From the NCBI RefSeq assembly GCF_015694425.1, contig NZ_JADQDN010000005.1:1-64000 (forward strand): 64,000 nucleotides of DNA, written 5' to 3'. The notes beneath the pieces were generated by a model that worked only from the letters and a program-made list of their open reading frames with translations, was not told the DNA's origin and ran no database searches. Source of the DNA: Microvirga terrestris (GTDB lineage: Bacteria; Pseudomonadota; Alphaproteobacteria; Rhizobiales; Beijerinckiaceae). Positions 27,699-37,181 of this stretch are shown here, one piece after another (the stretch's first letter is position 1; every line of letters begins with the position of its first letter). The translations under genes were made by a program, and so were the position numbers.

Positions 27699-28763
27699 TT
27701 ATCTGAGCTTGCTCAACGCCTCCTGGGCCAACGCCTTTGTCAGCTCTCCAGCGGGAAGCTCGCGGGCGAGGCGTGCTGCCTGGCCGGACCAGAGAGACAT
27801 GAAATCGCTCGAGCCGAGAGGTTCCGTCTTCTGACGCAAGGGTACCAGAGCGCCACCTGCGAGAGGGAATTGCGGCGCGATCGGTGACATCGGACCGACC
27901 TCGCGCATGATCCGGTTGACGATGCCCCGCGCGGGACGTCCGGTGAAAACATTTGTAAGCGCCGTCTGGTCGTCCTTCGCACTCTTGAGCGCCTGCCTGT
28001 GGGGCGACGCAATCGTCGCTTCCGGCGTGAACAGATAGGCCGTTCCGATCTGCACCGCCGATGCGCCAAGGGCGAAAGCCGCCACGATGCCACGGGCATC
28101 GGCAATGCCGCCCGCTGCGATCACCGGGACCTTCACTGCATCGACGACCTGCGGCACCAAGGCCATGGTGCCGACCTGGGATGAGATGTCATCCGAGAGG
28201 AAGATGCCGCGATGACCCCCGGCCTCGAAACCTTGCGCGATGATCGCGTCAGATCCGCCGTCCTCCAGCCAACGCGCCTCATCGACGGTGGTCGCGGAGG
28301 ACAGGACCTTGGCGCCCGTGTCCTTCACGCGTTTCAACAAGCCCGGCTGGGGCAGTCCGAAATGAAAGCTCACGACGTCAGGCCTGAACTCCTCCACGAG
28401 GCTCAGGTAGCCCTCGTCGAAGGGTGCGCGTGTCGATGGCGGGGTCGGCATTTCGGGATCGAGGCCGAATTCGAGATAATAGTCCTTGAGGCGGTCCTTC
28501 CATGCGGCGTCCTGGCCGGCATCGCCAACAGGCGCACGATGGCAGAAGAAATTGACATTGATGGGCTTGCTCGTGTTCTTCCGGATCCGGGTCAGTTCCT
28601 CCCTCGCCTTGTCGAGGCTCAGCAACGCACAGGGGAGAGATCCTAGTCCGCCAGCCTCAGAGACGGCAATCACCATGTCGGAGAGGTTGGCCCCGGCCAT
28701 GGGAGCCTGGATGATGGGAAGTTCGATGCCCAGAAGATCTAGAATGCGTCGGTCTTTCCACAT
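27699..28763 (-). CDS. Nitronate monooxygenase / 2-nitropropane dioxygenase-like flavoprotein
   Basis: A 354-residue FMN-dependent TIM-barrel enzyme of the NMO family, which oxidises nitronates such as propionate-3-nitronate. Visible motifs: LPIIQAPMAGANLSD (about residues 14-28), FHFGLPQP, AQGFEAGGHRG (phosphate/FMN loop, about 178-188) and VPVIAAGGIADARG (about 213-226). Start MWKDRRILDLLGIE is preferred; 28 upstream in-frame residues are Cys/His-rich and unlike the family. It stands alone, convergent to uvrA. Confidence 0.88.
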   Translation of the reverse strand: MWKDRRILDLLGIELPIIQAPMAGANLSDMVIAVSEAGGLGSLPCALLSLDKAREELTRIRKNTSKPINVNFFCHRAPVGDAGQDAAWKDRLKDYYLEFGLDPEMPTPPSTRAPFDEGYLSLVEEFRPDVVSFHFGLPQPGLLKRVKDTGAKVLSSATTVDEARWLEDGGSDAIIAQGFEAGGHRGIFLSDDISSQVGTMALVPQVVDAVKVPVIAAGGIADARGIVAAFALGASAVQIGTAYLFTPEATIASPHRQALKSAKDDQTALTNVFTGRPARGIVNRIMREVGPMSPIAPQFPLAGGALVPLRQKTEPLGSSDFMSLWSGQAARLARELPAGELTKALAQEALSKLR

Positions 28764-28943
28764 GACTGCCACCTTCTTTGCGCTGTGAGAATGCGGTGCT
28801 CCAGTGCTAGGCCCGATGCAAACCCCACACAAGGGCACAACCTTCACACTCTGACCGGCATTCCGCCATCAGTTGACGCTGAAGACAGGGAGCCTCGCGT
28901 CGGGAGCGGGCGATAGGGACAATGGGTGAGGCTTTGACTGCCC

Positions 28944-30059
28944 TCAATCATCCGCCCGCACATCAAACAGATTCGGGAATTGCCGCGGCTGCGAACGCAG
29001 GTACTGGTTGGGGGCTTTTACGGCGGCGCCGAAGTGCGCAGCGGCGTGCCAAGGCCAGCGCGGGTCGTAGAGGATGGCGCGGGCCAAGGCGATGAGATCG
29101 GCGTCGCCCGTGCTAAGAATGGCCTCGGCCTGCACGAAATCGGTAATAAGACCCACAGTGATAACCGGCATCGACGTCGCTGCCTTGACCGCACGGGCGA
29201 GCGGGACTTGGTAGCTCGGTCCGACCGCAATCCGCTGCACAGGTGTAACCCCGCCGCTCGACACGTGGATGGCGCTGCATCCGCGCGCTTCGAGCGCCTT
29301 GGCGAATTCCACCGTCTCCTCGATGGTCCAGCCGCCCTCGGCCCAATCCGTGCCCGACACGCGCACCGTCACGGGGCGATCCGCAGTGAACGCGGCGCGG
29401 ACGGCATCGAAGACCTCGAGCGGAAAGCGCATGCGGTTCTCGAGCGAACCGCCGTATTCGTCCTCGCGCCGATTGGACAGAGGCGAGAGGAACTGGTGCA
29501 GCAGGTAGCCGTGCGCCGCATGAACCTGTACGGCATCTAGGCCAAGCCTCGCGGCGCGCCGGGCTGCATCGGCAAAGGCATTCCGCACCCGTACGAGCCC
29601 CTCTTTGTCCAACGCCGTCGGAGGAGACTCACCGTCGGAATGGGGAAGGGCTGAAGGCGCCTCCGTCTGCCACCCCTGGGGATGATCAGGCGGAAGCTGC
29701 GTCCCGCCTTTCCAGGGCACTTCCGTGGAAGCTTTGCGCCCCGCATGGGCGAGCTGAATGGCCACCGGCATGTCGGACCAGCGGCGGATCCCGTCCAGCA
29801 CGCGCCGCATGGCGGCTTCGCATTCGTCCGAATACAGGCCGACATCCGCATAGGTGATGCGGCCTTCAGGGGTCACGCCCGTAGCCTCGATCGTCAGGAG
29901 CGCAGCGCCCGAGAGCGCGAGCTGGCCCAGATGGATCATATGCCAATCGGTCATGCAGCCGTTTTCGGCGGAATACTGGCACATGGGCGCGATCACGATG
30001 CGGTTGACGAGTTCCGTCTGCCCGATCCGAAACGGCGTGAAGAGTATTGCCTGAGTCAT
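28944..30059 (-). CDS. NADH:flavin oxidoreductase, old yellow enzyme family (YqjM/NamA type)
   Basis: A 371-residue FMN ene-reductase reducing activated alkenes with NAD(P)H. Motifs: VIAPMCQYSAENGCMTDWHMIHLGQ (about residues 22-46, with the Cys typical of YqjM-type enzymes), QLAHAGRKAS, the substrate pair HAAHGYLLHQFLSP and the NRREDEYGGSLENR stretch. Start MTQAILFTPFRIGQTEL is chosen over upstream in-frame sites. It faces away from the DUF4336 gene. Physiological substrate unknown. Confidence 0.92.
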   Translation of the reverse strand: MTQAILFTPFRIGQTELVNRIVIAPMCQYSAENGCMTDWHMIHLGQLALSGAALLTIEATGVTPEGRITYADVGLYSDECEAAMRRVLDGIRRWSDMPVAIQLAHAGRKASTEVPWKGGTQLPPDHPQGWQTEAPSALPHSDGESPPTALDKEGLVRVRNAFADAARRAARLGLDAVQVHAAHGYLLHQFLSPLSNRREDEYGGSLENRMRFPLEVFDAVRAAFTADRPVTVRVSGTDWAEGGWTIEETVEFAKALEARGCSAIHVSSGGVTPVQRIAVGPSYQVPLARAVKAATSMPVITVGLITDFVQAEAILSTGDADLIALARAILYDPRWPWHAAAHFGAAVKAPNQYLRSQPRQFPNLFDVRADD

Positions 30060-30245
30060 CGATTGTCTCCGGGACCGGGTCGCTGCCGCCATGTATGAGC
30101 CGCCCTCCCTCAAACGCACGACAGGTCCAAAAGGTCGGTAGCGCGAGGCGGGATCCGGCAGTGAAGGAGAAGACCAAACAAGGCCGGACGAACCTTCTCA
30201 CCGGGGCGAGGCATTATAACCGTGAAACGCTTGAAAGGCTCGCAG

Positions 30246-30986
30246 ATGGCCAGTGAAGACGTCACCTACCCTCCCCTCGACGTGCTCAAGCCCGTCGCCG
30301 AGAACCTCTGGATCGTCGATAGCGGACCACAGGAGGCGATGGGGCTGAGCCTGCCGGTGCGGATGACGGTGATCCGATTGGGCAATGGCGATGTCTGGCT
30401 CCATTCGTCCACGCGCTACAACGCGGAACTGCGGCGCGAGATCGAGACGTTGGGGCCCATCCGACATCTCGTCGCGCCCAACGTTGCACACTGGACCCAC
30501 CTCAAGGGTTGGCAGGGCGGCTGCCCGGCCGCCAAGACATCGGCTGCGCCTAACCTCCGGCACAGGCCACAGGTGCGGAAAGCAGGTGTCCGGTTTGATC
30601 GCGACCTGACGGATTCTGCGCCGGATGACTGGGGTGGCGATATTGAGCAGGCCGTCATCCCGGGCGGCGCGGGCTTTCGGGAGGTCGCATTCCTGCACCG
30701 GCCCACGCGAACCCTCATCCTGACGGACCTGATCCAGAACCTGGAGCCAGAGAAGCTGCGGCTGGGAACCCGCCTCTTCGCGAGGCTCACCGGCGTCGAT
30801 GCACCCGACGGCAAGGCCCCGGCCTATCTGCGCTTTATCGTTCGCCTGCGCCGGAAGGAGGCGCAGGAGGCGGTCGCCCGGATTGTCGCGTGGAACCCGG
30901 AGCGGGTCATCTTCAGCCACGGCCGGTGGTTCGACCGCGATGGAACGGCAAACCTGAAGCGTGCCTTCGCCTGGCTGCTGGAATAA
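30246..30986 (+). CDS. DUF4336 domain protein (metallo-beta-lactamase-like fold)
   Basis: A 246-residue protein beginning MASEDVTYPPLDVLKPVAENLWIVDSG. The pattern WLHSSTRYNAELRREIETLGPIRHLVAPN...HW, followed by REVAFLHRPTRTLILTDLIQNLE and PERVIFSHGRWF, is that of DUF4336, distantly related to metallo-beta-lactamase-fold hydrolases but without a full HxHxDH motif. Function unknown. The following methyltransferase is 74 bp downstream on the same strand. Confidence 0.78.
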   Translation: MASEDVTYPPLDVLKPVAENLWIVDSGPQEAMGLSLPVRMTVIRLGNGDVWLHSSTRYNAELRREIETLGPIRHLVAPNVAHWTHLKGWQGGCPAAKTSAAPNLRHRPQVRKAGVRFDRDLTDSAPDDWGGDIEQAVIPGGAGFREVAFLHRPTRTLILTDLIQNLEPEKLRLGTRLFARLTGVDAPDGKAPAYLRFIVRLRRKEAQEAVARIVAWNPERVIFSHGRWFDRDGTANLKRAFAWLLE

Positions 30987-31060
30987 CCCTCTGCCCCTTC
31001 TGCGCCATTGCCCCTCCGCATCCAAGGGACGATCATCCCGGCTTTCCAGGGGAGGAGGCG

Positions 31061-31870
31061 ATGAGCGCCACCGATGCAGCCTTCAAAGGCTCCATTCCGA
31101 CGATCTATGAACAATATCTCGGTCCGCTGCTCTTCCAGCCCTTCGCTCGGGATCTGGCAGGACGTCTGGCGGACATCACGCAGGGCCGCATCCTGGAGAC
31201 GGCGGCCGGAACCGGCATTGTGACCCGTGCCCTGGCCAAGACCCTGCCGCCGCAGGTCGAGATCACTGCGACCGATCTCAACCAGGCCATGCTCGACCTC
31301 GCCCAGTCCAGGCTCCAGGCTCCGAACGTGCGCTGGCTCCAGGCCGACGCTCAAACCCTGCCTTTCGAGGATGGCAGCTTCGATGCGGTCGTGTGCCAGT
31401 TCGGCGTGATGTTCTTCCCCGACAAGCTGGCCGCCTATCGCGAAGTCCTGCGCGTACTGAAACCCGCCGGCCGCTTTCTGTTCAACGTCTGGAACTCCCT
31501 CGACCTCAACCCTGTCAGCCGCATCGTGTCCGAGACTGTTGCGAAAGCCTTTCCCGACGACCCACCCCGGTTCTTCGAGCGGGTGCCGTTCGGCTATTTC
31601 GACCCTGATCGCATCCGCGGCGAGGTTCAGCAGGCGGGCTTCGAGAATGTGGAGATCGATGTGGTCGACAAGGTCAGTCAGGCGCCTTCCCCACGGGAGC
31701 CTGCCATCGGGCTCTGCCAGGGCACGCCCCTGCGGTCCGAGATCGAAGCCCGCGCCCCTGGTCGGCTTGAGGACATCACGACCAAGGCCACGGAAGCGCT
31801 CGTCGGCCATTTCGGCTCGTCGCCGGTCGACAACCGCATGAGCGCGCTTGTCGTAAAGGCTTGGCGATAG
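31061..31870 (+). CDS. Class I SAM-dependent methyltransferase
   Basis: A 269-residue methyltransferase of the ubiquinone/biotin-synthesis (methyltransferase 11/25) type. SAM motif I is ILETAAGTGIVTRALA (about residues 45-60), motif II ITATDLNQAMLDLA, post-motif WLQADAQTLPFEDGSFDAVVCQFGVMFF. GGAGGAGG lies 2-9 nt before ATG. The substrate cannot be inferred; neighbouring genes are unrelated. Confidence 0.88.
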   Translation: MSATDAAFKGSIPTIYEQYLGPLLFQPFARDLAGRLADITQGRILETAAGTGIVTRALAKTLPPQVEITATDLNQAMLDLAQSRLQAPNVRWLQADAQTLPFEDGSFDAVVCQFGVMFFPDKLAAYREVLRVLKPAGRFLFNVWNSLDLNPVSRIVSETVAKAFPDDPPRFFERVPFGYFDPDRIRGEVQQAGFENVEIDVVDKVSQAPSPREPAIGLCQGTPLRSEIEARAPGRLEDITTKATEALVGHFGSSPVDNRMSALVVKAWR

Positions 31871-31912
31871 AGGGGCGCATCCTGCTTCGGGCGGTAACAT
31901 TGACCCGCACCC

Positions 31913-31940
31913 TTGACACTTCTTTGCACTACTATATCTG
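31913..31940 (+). promoter_or_regulatory. Probable promoter of the hybrid histidine kinase
   Basis: TTGACA (31913-31918), 16 bp spacer, TATCTG (31935-31940), 45 bp before the kinase ATG at 31985. The TTG of the -35 box is also an in-frame but unlikely start codon. Confidence 0.5.
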
Positions 31941-31984
31941 CCGGGCCTGACGGACGCTCAAGTTCGAGAGACTCTCGCAAAGCC

Positions 31985-34135
31985 ATGCAAGGAAGGTCTT
32001 CGTTTGTGGGTCGCGTAACGCCGAAGAGCCGCACCGTTTTATGGCCTTTGCAGTTGCTGCTGGTTGCGAGCTTGCTCGGCCCTGCCCTGTTTTTCGCCTA
32101 TACTGCCTGGGAGGATTACCGCCGCATCCGCGAACACGCGGACGAGCGGATTGAGCGTGCTCTGGACGTGGTTCAGGAGCACAGCCTCAAGGCGTTTCAG
32201 ACCATCGAGCGCACGATGGCCGAGACGAACGAGGTGCTGCGCGGCCTCACGCCAGAGCAGATCCTGGCCGAGGAGGTCCGCCTCCAGGGCCGCCTGCGGC
32301 GCACTCAGGATGCCCTCCCGCACATCGAGGCGATCTGGGTCTTCGACAAGGCCGGACACCCGCTCGTGTCGAGCACCATCCTGCCCGTGCCCCGCGACCT
32401 CGACAACTCGGAACGCGACTACTTCAAGGTGCAGGCCGAACAGGACGCGGGCACCTATATCGGCAGGACGATCACGTCCAAGGTTGGCAACATCCGGTTC
32501 TTCGTGGTGAGCCAGCGCCGCCCGACCCAGGACGGTAGCTTCGACGGGATCGTGGCGGTTTCCGTGCGTCCCGAGTATTTCCGTGATTATTACGGACGGA
32601 TCTCCCGGGCCCTTGCCGATTCCATCAGCCTGATCAGATCCGACGGGGAGTTCCTTGCGCGCTACCCGTCGCGGGGCAACGAGCCCCTCCAGCTCACCCC
32701 TGGCAACATTCTCCTGCCGGCCATTCAAAGCAGCGCGCAATCGGGATTCATCACAGCTGTCTCTCAAATCGACACCATCGAGCGCCGCATCGGCTATCGC
32801 AAGATCCCGGATTATCCAGTCTATGTAACCACCGGCATCGAAACCGCCAGCGTGTGGCGTGAGCTCTGGTCAGAGATGGGCCAGCTCCTGGCCTTTGGCC
32901 TGCCGGCGACCCTAGGCCTGTTTGCCATTAGCCTGCTCGCCCTGCAGCGCACCCGCAGCTTTCATGCGGAGGTGGAGCGGCGCGAGATGGCGGAGGCTGC
33001 TCTCAAGCAGGCACAAAGGCTTGAAGCTGTGGGCCATCTCACCGGGGGCGTCGCCCATGACTTCAACAATCTGCTGATGGTTGTCAAAGGGAGCGTCGAC
33101 CGGCTGCGGCGCTACCCCATGGAGGAGCGGCAGAAGCGATCCCTCGACGCCATCGACACGGCAGCTGGCCGCGGGGCAAGCCTCGTGCGTCAACTCCTGT
33201 CTTTCTCACGGCAGCAGACGCATGAGCCCGAGGTCGTCGATCTGTCGCAATATCTGCTCGACCTGCGGGACATGCTGCGCTCGTCTCTGCGCGGCGACAT
33301 CGCCATCGACATGCGGTTGCCACCCGATCTGTGGAACACCAAGGTCGACCTCAACGAACTCGAACTCGCCATCCTTAACATCGCCGTCAATGCGCGCGAT
33401 GCCATGCCCGATGGCGGACGGCTGCTGATCGAGGCCTGGAACCTGACCCTGCGCGACCCGGATGTTTTGGGCCTTCAGGGCGAATTCATCGCGCTCAGCC
33501 TCACGGACACGGGCAGCGGCATCCCGGAAGACGTGCTGCCCCATGTGTTCGAGCCGTTCTACACGACCAAAGCCGTCGGCAAAGGAACCGGCCTCGGGTT
33601 GAGTCAGGTCTATGGCTTTGCCAAACAATCGGGAGGAACGGCAACCGCCCTTGCCGAGGCCGGGCGCGGCACCACGATCACGCTCTATCTGCCGCGCACC
33701 ATCGAGGCTGCGACCGACGCGAGCGCACCGATTCCGGAACCTCCGGTTCGAAGCGGCAATGGCCACATTCTCCTGGTGGAGGACAACCCTGACATTGCCG
33801 AGGTCACCCGCCTCAGCCTTGAGGAGATCGGGTTTCGGGTCACGCATGCGGCCGATGCCCGTGCTGCCCTGATGGTCTTCCGGTCCGGCACGCGAATCGA
33901 CCTTGTGTTCAGCGATATCGTCATGCCAGGGGATCTCAATGGCGTCGATCTGGCACGGATCATCCGCAGCGAGCAGCCTTCCCTGCCGGTCCTTCTCGCC
34001 ACTGGCTACAGCAATGTCGCTCAAGCGGCCATGGATGACGGGTTCACTATCCTTCGCAAGCCCTATGACACGGCAGAACTGTGGGCATCCATCGACAAGA
34101 TTCTGGGTTTGGTGGCGCTTAAGGCCATAGCCTAG
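31985..34135 (+). CDS. Membrane-bound hybrid sensor histidine kinase with receiver domain
   Basis: A 716-residue hybrid kinase. A membrane helix (about residues 18-40) and a second (about 300-322, LLAFGLPATLGLFAISLLAL) flank a periplasmic double-Cache/PDC-like domain (IEAIWVFDKAGHPLVSST, RDYFKVQAEQDAGTYIGR). Then come HisKA (GHLTGGVAHDFNNLL, H358), HATPase (NIAVNARDAMPDGG; DTGSGIPEDV; GTGLGLSQVYGFAKQSGG) and a C-terminal receiver (ILLVEDNPDIAEVTRLSL; phospho-acceptor D644 in FSDIVMPG; K in ILRKPYD). PDC domains usually sense small organic acids or amino acids. No separate output regulator is next to it. Confidence 0.93.
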   Translation: MQGRSSFVGRVTPKSRTVLWPLQLLLVASLLGPALFFAYTAWEDYRRIREHADERIERALDVVQEHSLKAFQTIERTMAETNEVLRGLTPEQILAEEVRLQGRLRRTQDALPHIEAIWVFDKAGHPLVSSTILPVPRDLDNSERDYFKVQAEQDAGTYIGRTITSKVGNIRFFVVSQRRPTQDGSFDGIVAVSVRPEYFRDYYGRISRALADSISLIRSDGEFLARYPSRGNEPLQLTPGNILLPAIQSSAQSGFITAVSQIDTIERRIGYRKIPDYPVYVTTGIETASVWRELWSEMGQLLAFGLPATLGLFAISLLALQRTRSFHAEVERREMAEAALKQAQRLEAVGHLTGGVAHDFNNLLMVVKGSVDRLRRYPMEERQKRSLDAIDTAAGRGASLVRQLLSFSRQQTHEPEVVDLSQYLLDLRDMLRSSLRGDIAIDMRLPPDLWNTKVDLNELELAILNIAVNARDAMPDGGRLLIEAWNLTLRDPDVLGLQGEFIALSLTDTGSGIPEDVLPHVFEPFYTTKAVGKGTGLGLSQVYGFAKQSGGTATALAEAGRGTTITLYLPRTIEAATDASAPIPEPPVRSGNGHILLVEDNPDIAEVTRLSLEEIGFRVTHAADARAALMVFRSGTRIDLVFSDIVMPGDLNGVDLARIIRSEQPSLPVLLATGYSNVAQAAMDDGFTILRKPYDTAELWASIDKILGLVALKAIA

Positions 34136-34230
34136 GGTATCTTTTGGCGAAGTGGACCTGGTTCGCCGTCAAGAATGCGGCAAGATCTCCAGCTCTAATC
34201 TTTAAGGCAAAGCTGCAGTGATCCGGCAGG

Positions 34231-34458
34231 TCAATGCACCGTTTCCATGAGCTGCACGGAGTGGAGAAGGGTTCCAAGGGGGCAGACGATGTCGAGCCGC
34301 CACCCTGACCAATCGTCCACCTCGGGGCCGATCTCCGCCCTCAATTCCTTGATGGCGAGCAGTGCCTGGGCCTTGGCGCTCTCAAGGTCATGGACCTCGA
34401 TTCCGGCATTATCGACGATCTCGTCATGACGGCTCACGAGGTGGAAGAAGCAACGCAT
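34231..34458 (-). CDS. DUF6894 family small protein, second copy
   Basis: A 75-residue protein, MRCFFHLVSRHDEIVDNAGIEV...DLESAKAQALLAIKELRAE...WRLDIVCPLGTLLHSVQL. It is a paralogue of the 75-residue product at 19530-19757. Function unknown. Confidence 0.82.
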   Translation of the reverse strand: MRCFFHLVSRHDEIVDNAGIEVHDLESAKAQALLAIKELRAEIGPEVDDWSGWRLDIVCPLGTLLHSVQLMETVH

Positions 34459-34542
34459 GTCAGATCATCCACCCACGCGGAAAGGATGCAAACTGCTAGC
34501 GGGTTTTGCCGGCGAAGTGAAGAGACCTTTCAGTCCTTCCCC

Positions 34543-34992
34543 TTATTCGCCTTTCGCTGCAGCCTCTCCTTCAATGGGGTGAAGGTTCTCCAAAGACACC
34601 CAGCCGATATCCGGACGGGGTACGGGCACCAGATAGGCACGGCCCGCCTCGATCCGCTCGATCCGGCACGTGATGGCCCTCTGATCGCCCGGGGGACGGT
34701 AAACCACGGTCGCTCCAACTTCGATCTTGTCAGGATGAGGCGAGGCATTTGCGGCATGCGGCGGTCGTGCCTCCGGAGCAGGATCATGCCCTGCCCTCAC
34801 CCGCTCGAGCGCTGCAATGGCAAGCTTTGCCCGGTCCCGGTACCGTTCGCTGACCGGCCTTAGGAGCGCGCCGCGTGTCCGTCCCGGATACCATGAGACG
34901 CCGCCCGCCTTGGCCAGTTCCTCTGCAACGGCTTCAATTTCTTCGTCTGTCACACGTACCCCCGTGATGGTCAGCCCAACAAACCGTCTCAC
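34543..34992 (-). CDS. Hypothetical protein
   Basis: A 149-residue protein, or 136 residues if it starts at the GTG of VTDEEIEAVAEELAKAGG (34953). An N-terminal helical part contains SWYPGRTRGALLRPVSERYRDRAKLAIAALERVR; a Pro/Ala linker leads to a small beta-rich C-terminal part (VGATVVYRPPGDQRAITCRIERIEAGRAYLVPVPRPDIGWVSLENL), reminiscent of an SH3-like barrel. No family recognised. Soluble, no signal peptide. Confidence 0.65.
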   Translation of the reverse strand: MRRFVGLTITGVRVTDEEIEAVAEELAKAGGVSWYPGRTRGALLRPVSERYRDRAKLAIAALERVRAGHDPAPEARPPHAANASPHPDKIEVGATVVYRPPGDQRAITCRIERIEAGRAYLVPVPRPDIGWVSLENLHPIEGEAAAKGE

Positions 34993-35424
34993 AATTTGAA
35001 CGAAAAGACATTAACGCAGAGTAATAAACAAGTTCTATTTCTCCAGCTAAGATCTTATTCGATCACATCTTCGCTTTTGAAGAACCACAGCGCCCGATTA
35101 CCTCGGCGCATACCAGCCGACAGCCAGGCGGATCGATGGACCTTTCGGCGCGAAGAGCAGCAGGTTTCCGAATTCATGTGAGCGATTAGTGCGGAGGACA
35201 GGCAAGGCCACCCGAACCGAGGCTAAGTGCCAAGGAATGCTGGAGTAGTTACAGCACAATGCACACGGCAGGATCCGAACGACACACTTCTAGTGTGATT
35301 CAATCCTTGTTACTGGACATGATGGTTACCCCCAAATCCATCACATGCTCAAGAATATCCTCTGAAAAGCGCCACAAACACATTTAAGCATGCTGGCTCG
35401 GTTTCCAGATGAAGGATGTTCAGC
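34993..35424. other. Upstream region of the epimerase-like gene
   Basis: About 430 bp without a convincing gene. A small inverted repeat CACAC-TTCTA-GTGTG lies at 35283-35297. AAGGA 8 nt before the ATG at 35425 supports that start. No clear promoter pair was identified. Confidence 0.4.
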
Positions 35425-37161
35425 ATGGCTCCCGTCATCGACGCGTCAACTTTCGGTGCCTTTGCCAACGATGGCATTGATGATACCGCCGCCATCAATG
35501 CCGCCGTGAAGAAAGCGCATGCGGATTATGTCAATAATCCGTCCGCAGGTCGAGTGACAGTCATGCTGCCGGCAGGCACGCTGCTCGTCAAGGGAAGCAG
35601 CGATAAGAGCGATGGTGCCGTCTCCATGCTCAGCGGAACGGCGCTTCAGGGCGCCGGCATGGGCCAAACGATCCTCAAGGTGGCCGATGGGTGGTCAGGC
35701 GACATCACGGGTGTGGTGCGAACCCCATTCAACGAAGTCACCTACGATGTCGGTGTCTTCGATCTCTCGATCGACGGCAATCGCGATGCGACTCAGGGCA
35801 AGATCGACGGCTTCTATACGGGCGTGAGGCCCGGAAGCACGCAGCAGGACCGCGACATCCATGTATCGCGCGTGGAGATCCTGGATTGCTCAGGCTATGG
35901 TTTCGACCCGCACGAGCAGACCCTGCGCTTGACCATCGAGAACAGCGTGTCCCACGGCAACGGGCTCGACGGGTTCGTGGCGGACTTCATCGTCAACGGC
36001 ACCTACCGGAACAACGTCGCCTACAACAACGACCGGCACGGCTTCAACGTCACGACCACGACCACCGAGCTGCTACTCCAGAACAACATCGCCTATGGCA
36101 ATGGATCCACCGGGGTGGTGGTGCAGAGGGGATCGGAGAATATCCCGTGGCCCAGCGATATTCGAATTGTCGGCGGCCAATATTACGGCAATCAGAAGGA
36201 GGGCGTCCTTCTCAACATGGCCGATAACGTCACCATCAACGGGGCCACGATCTACGGCAATGTGAGCAGCGGCGTGAGGATCGAGGGCTCCACCGACACA
36301 ATCGTTCAGAACAGCCGCATCTTCAACAACGCTCAGGGCGCCGACAACCAGTTCGACGAAATCAGCATCCGCATGCGGGTGGATGCGAAAACCGGGAACA
36401 CCTATTACTCCGTGAACACTCAGATCCTCAACAACACGATCTATTCCGACGGCGCCATCGATGCCCGCTACGGAATCCGGGAGGAGCGCACGAACACGGC
36501 CGGGGGGCCCACCCATATCACCCTCTTCGGCAACACCATCTACGGCATGGACTCGGGAGCGATCTACACGTTGGTCCAGAAGTGGATCGGCACGGCTGGG
36601 GCCAATGTATTCCGCGGCACTTCATTTGACGAAGACCTGAGCGGACGGTCCGGCAACGACATCATCCGGGGCATGGGCGGCAACGATTACGTCTTGGGCG
36701 ATGGAGGCCATGACCGGCTCTATGGCGACAATGGCCGGGACTGGCTCTTCGGCGGCAACGGCAACGACCGGCTCAATGGCGGGCTTGGAAACGATACCTT
36801 GATCGGCAATGCGGGTCGCGACGTTTTCGTCTTCAACACAAGGCTGGGGTCGTCCACCACGGACCGTAAGGTCAATTTCGATACCATCAATCTGTATAGG
36901 GCGAAGGACGACTCGATCTGGCTCGATAATGCCATCTTCCGGAAGCTCGGGTCCGGCAGCGCCAGCAAACCGCAGAAGCTGGATGCCGACTTCTTCAATG
37001 CGGGCAACAGACCCAAAGACGCAGACGACTATATCAACTACAACAAGAAAACAGGCATCCTGTCGTACGATCCTGACGGGTCCGGATCCCGCAAGCCCTT
37101 GGAGTTCGCGCAGTTCAAGAAAGGGCTCGTCCTGAGCCACCATGAGTTCTTTGTGATCTGA
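35425..37161 (+). CDS. Secreted AlgE-like poly(mannuronate) C5-epimerase with RTX tail (RTX protein 5)
   Basis: A 578-residue protein. Residues about 1-385 form a right-handed beta-helix closely resembling the catalytic A-module of Azotobacter AlgE enzymes, which convert beta-D-mannuronate to alpha-L-guluronate in alginate. The N-terminal FGAFANDGIDDTAAI and GAGMGQTILKVADGW match in order. The active-site stretches GYGFDPHEQT (Y158, D161, H163) and NNDRHGFN (R204, H205) correspond to AlgE4 Y149/D152/H154 and R195/H196. RTX nonapeptides (about 400-465) resemble an R-module; the last ~100 residues are the shared secretion module (KDDSIWLDN...HEFFVI). No alginate-synthesis genes are nearby, so its polymer could be foreign or different. 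Confidence 0.83.
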   Translation: MAPVIDASTFGAFANDGIDDTAAINAAVKKAHADYVNNPSAGRVTVMLPAGTLLVKGSSDKSDGAVSMLSGTALQGAGMGQTILKVADGWSGDITGVVRTPFNEVTYDVGVFDLSIDGNRDATQGKIDGFYTGVRPGSTQQDRDIHVSRVEILDCSGYGFDPHEQTLRLTIENSVSHGNGLDGFVADFIVNGTYRNNVAYNNDRHGFNVTTTTTELLLQNNIAYGNGSTGVVVQRGSENIPWPSDIRIVGGQYYGNQKEGVLLNMADNVTINGATIYGNVSSGVRIEGSTDTIVQNSRIFNNAQGADNQFDEISIRMRVDAKTGNTYYSVNTQILNNTIYSDGAIDARYGIREERTNTAGGPTHITLFGNTIYGMDSGAIYTLVQKWIGTAGANVFRGTSFDEDLSGRSGNDIIRGMGGNDYVLGDGGHDRLYGDNGRDWLFGGNGNDRLNGGLGNDTLIGNAGRDVFVFNTRLGSSTTDRKVNFDTINLYRAKDDSIWLDNAIFRKLGSGSASKPQKLDADFFNAGNRPKDADDYINYNKKTGILSYDPDGSGSRKPLEFAQFKKGLVLSHHEFFVI

Positions 37162-37181
37162 GGCTAGGCGAGAGAGTCAGC

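Noticed and set aside
31913..31984. TTG start for the hybrid histidine kinase
   Set aside because: The TTG is part of a TTGACA promoter box; the ATG at 31985 gives a normal N terminus.
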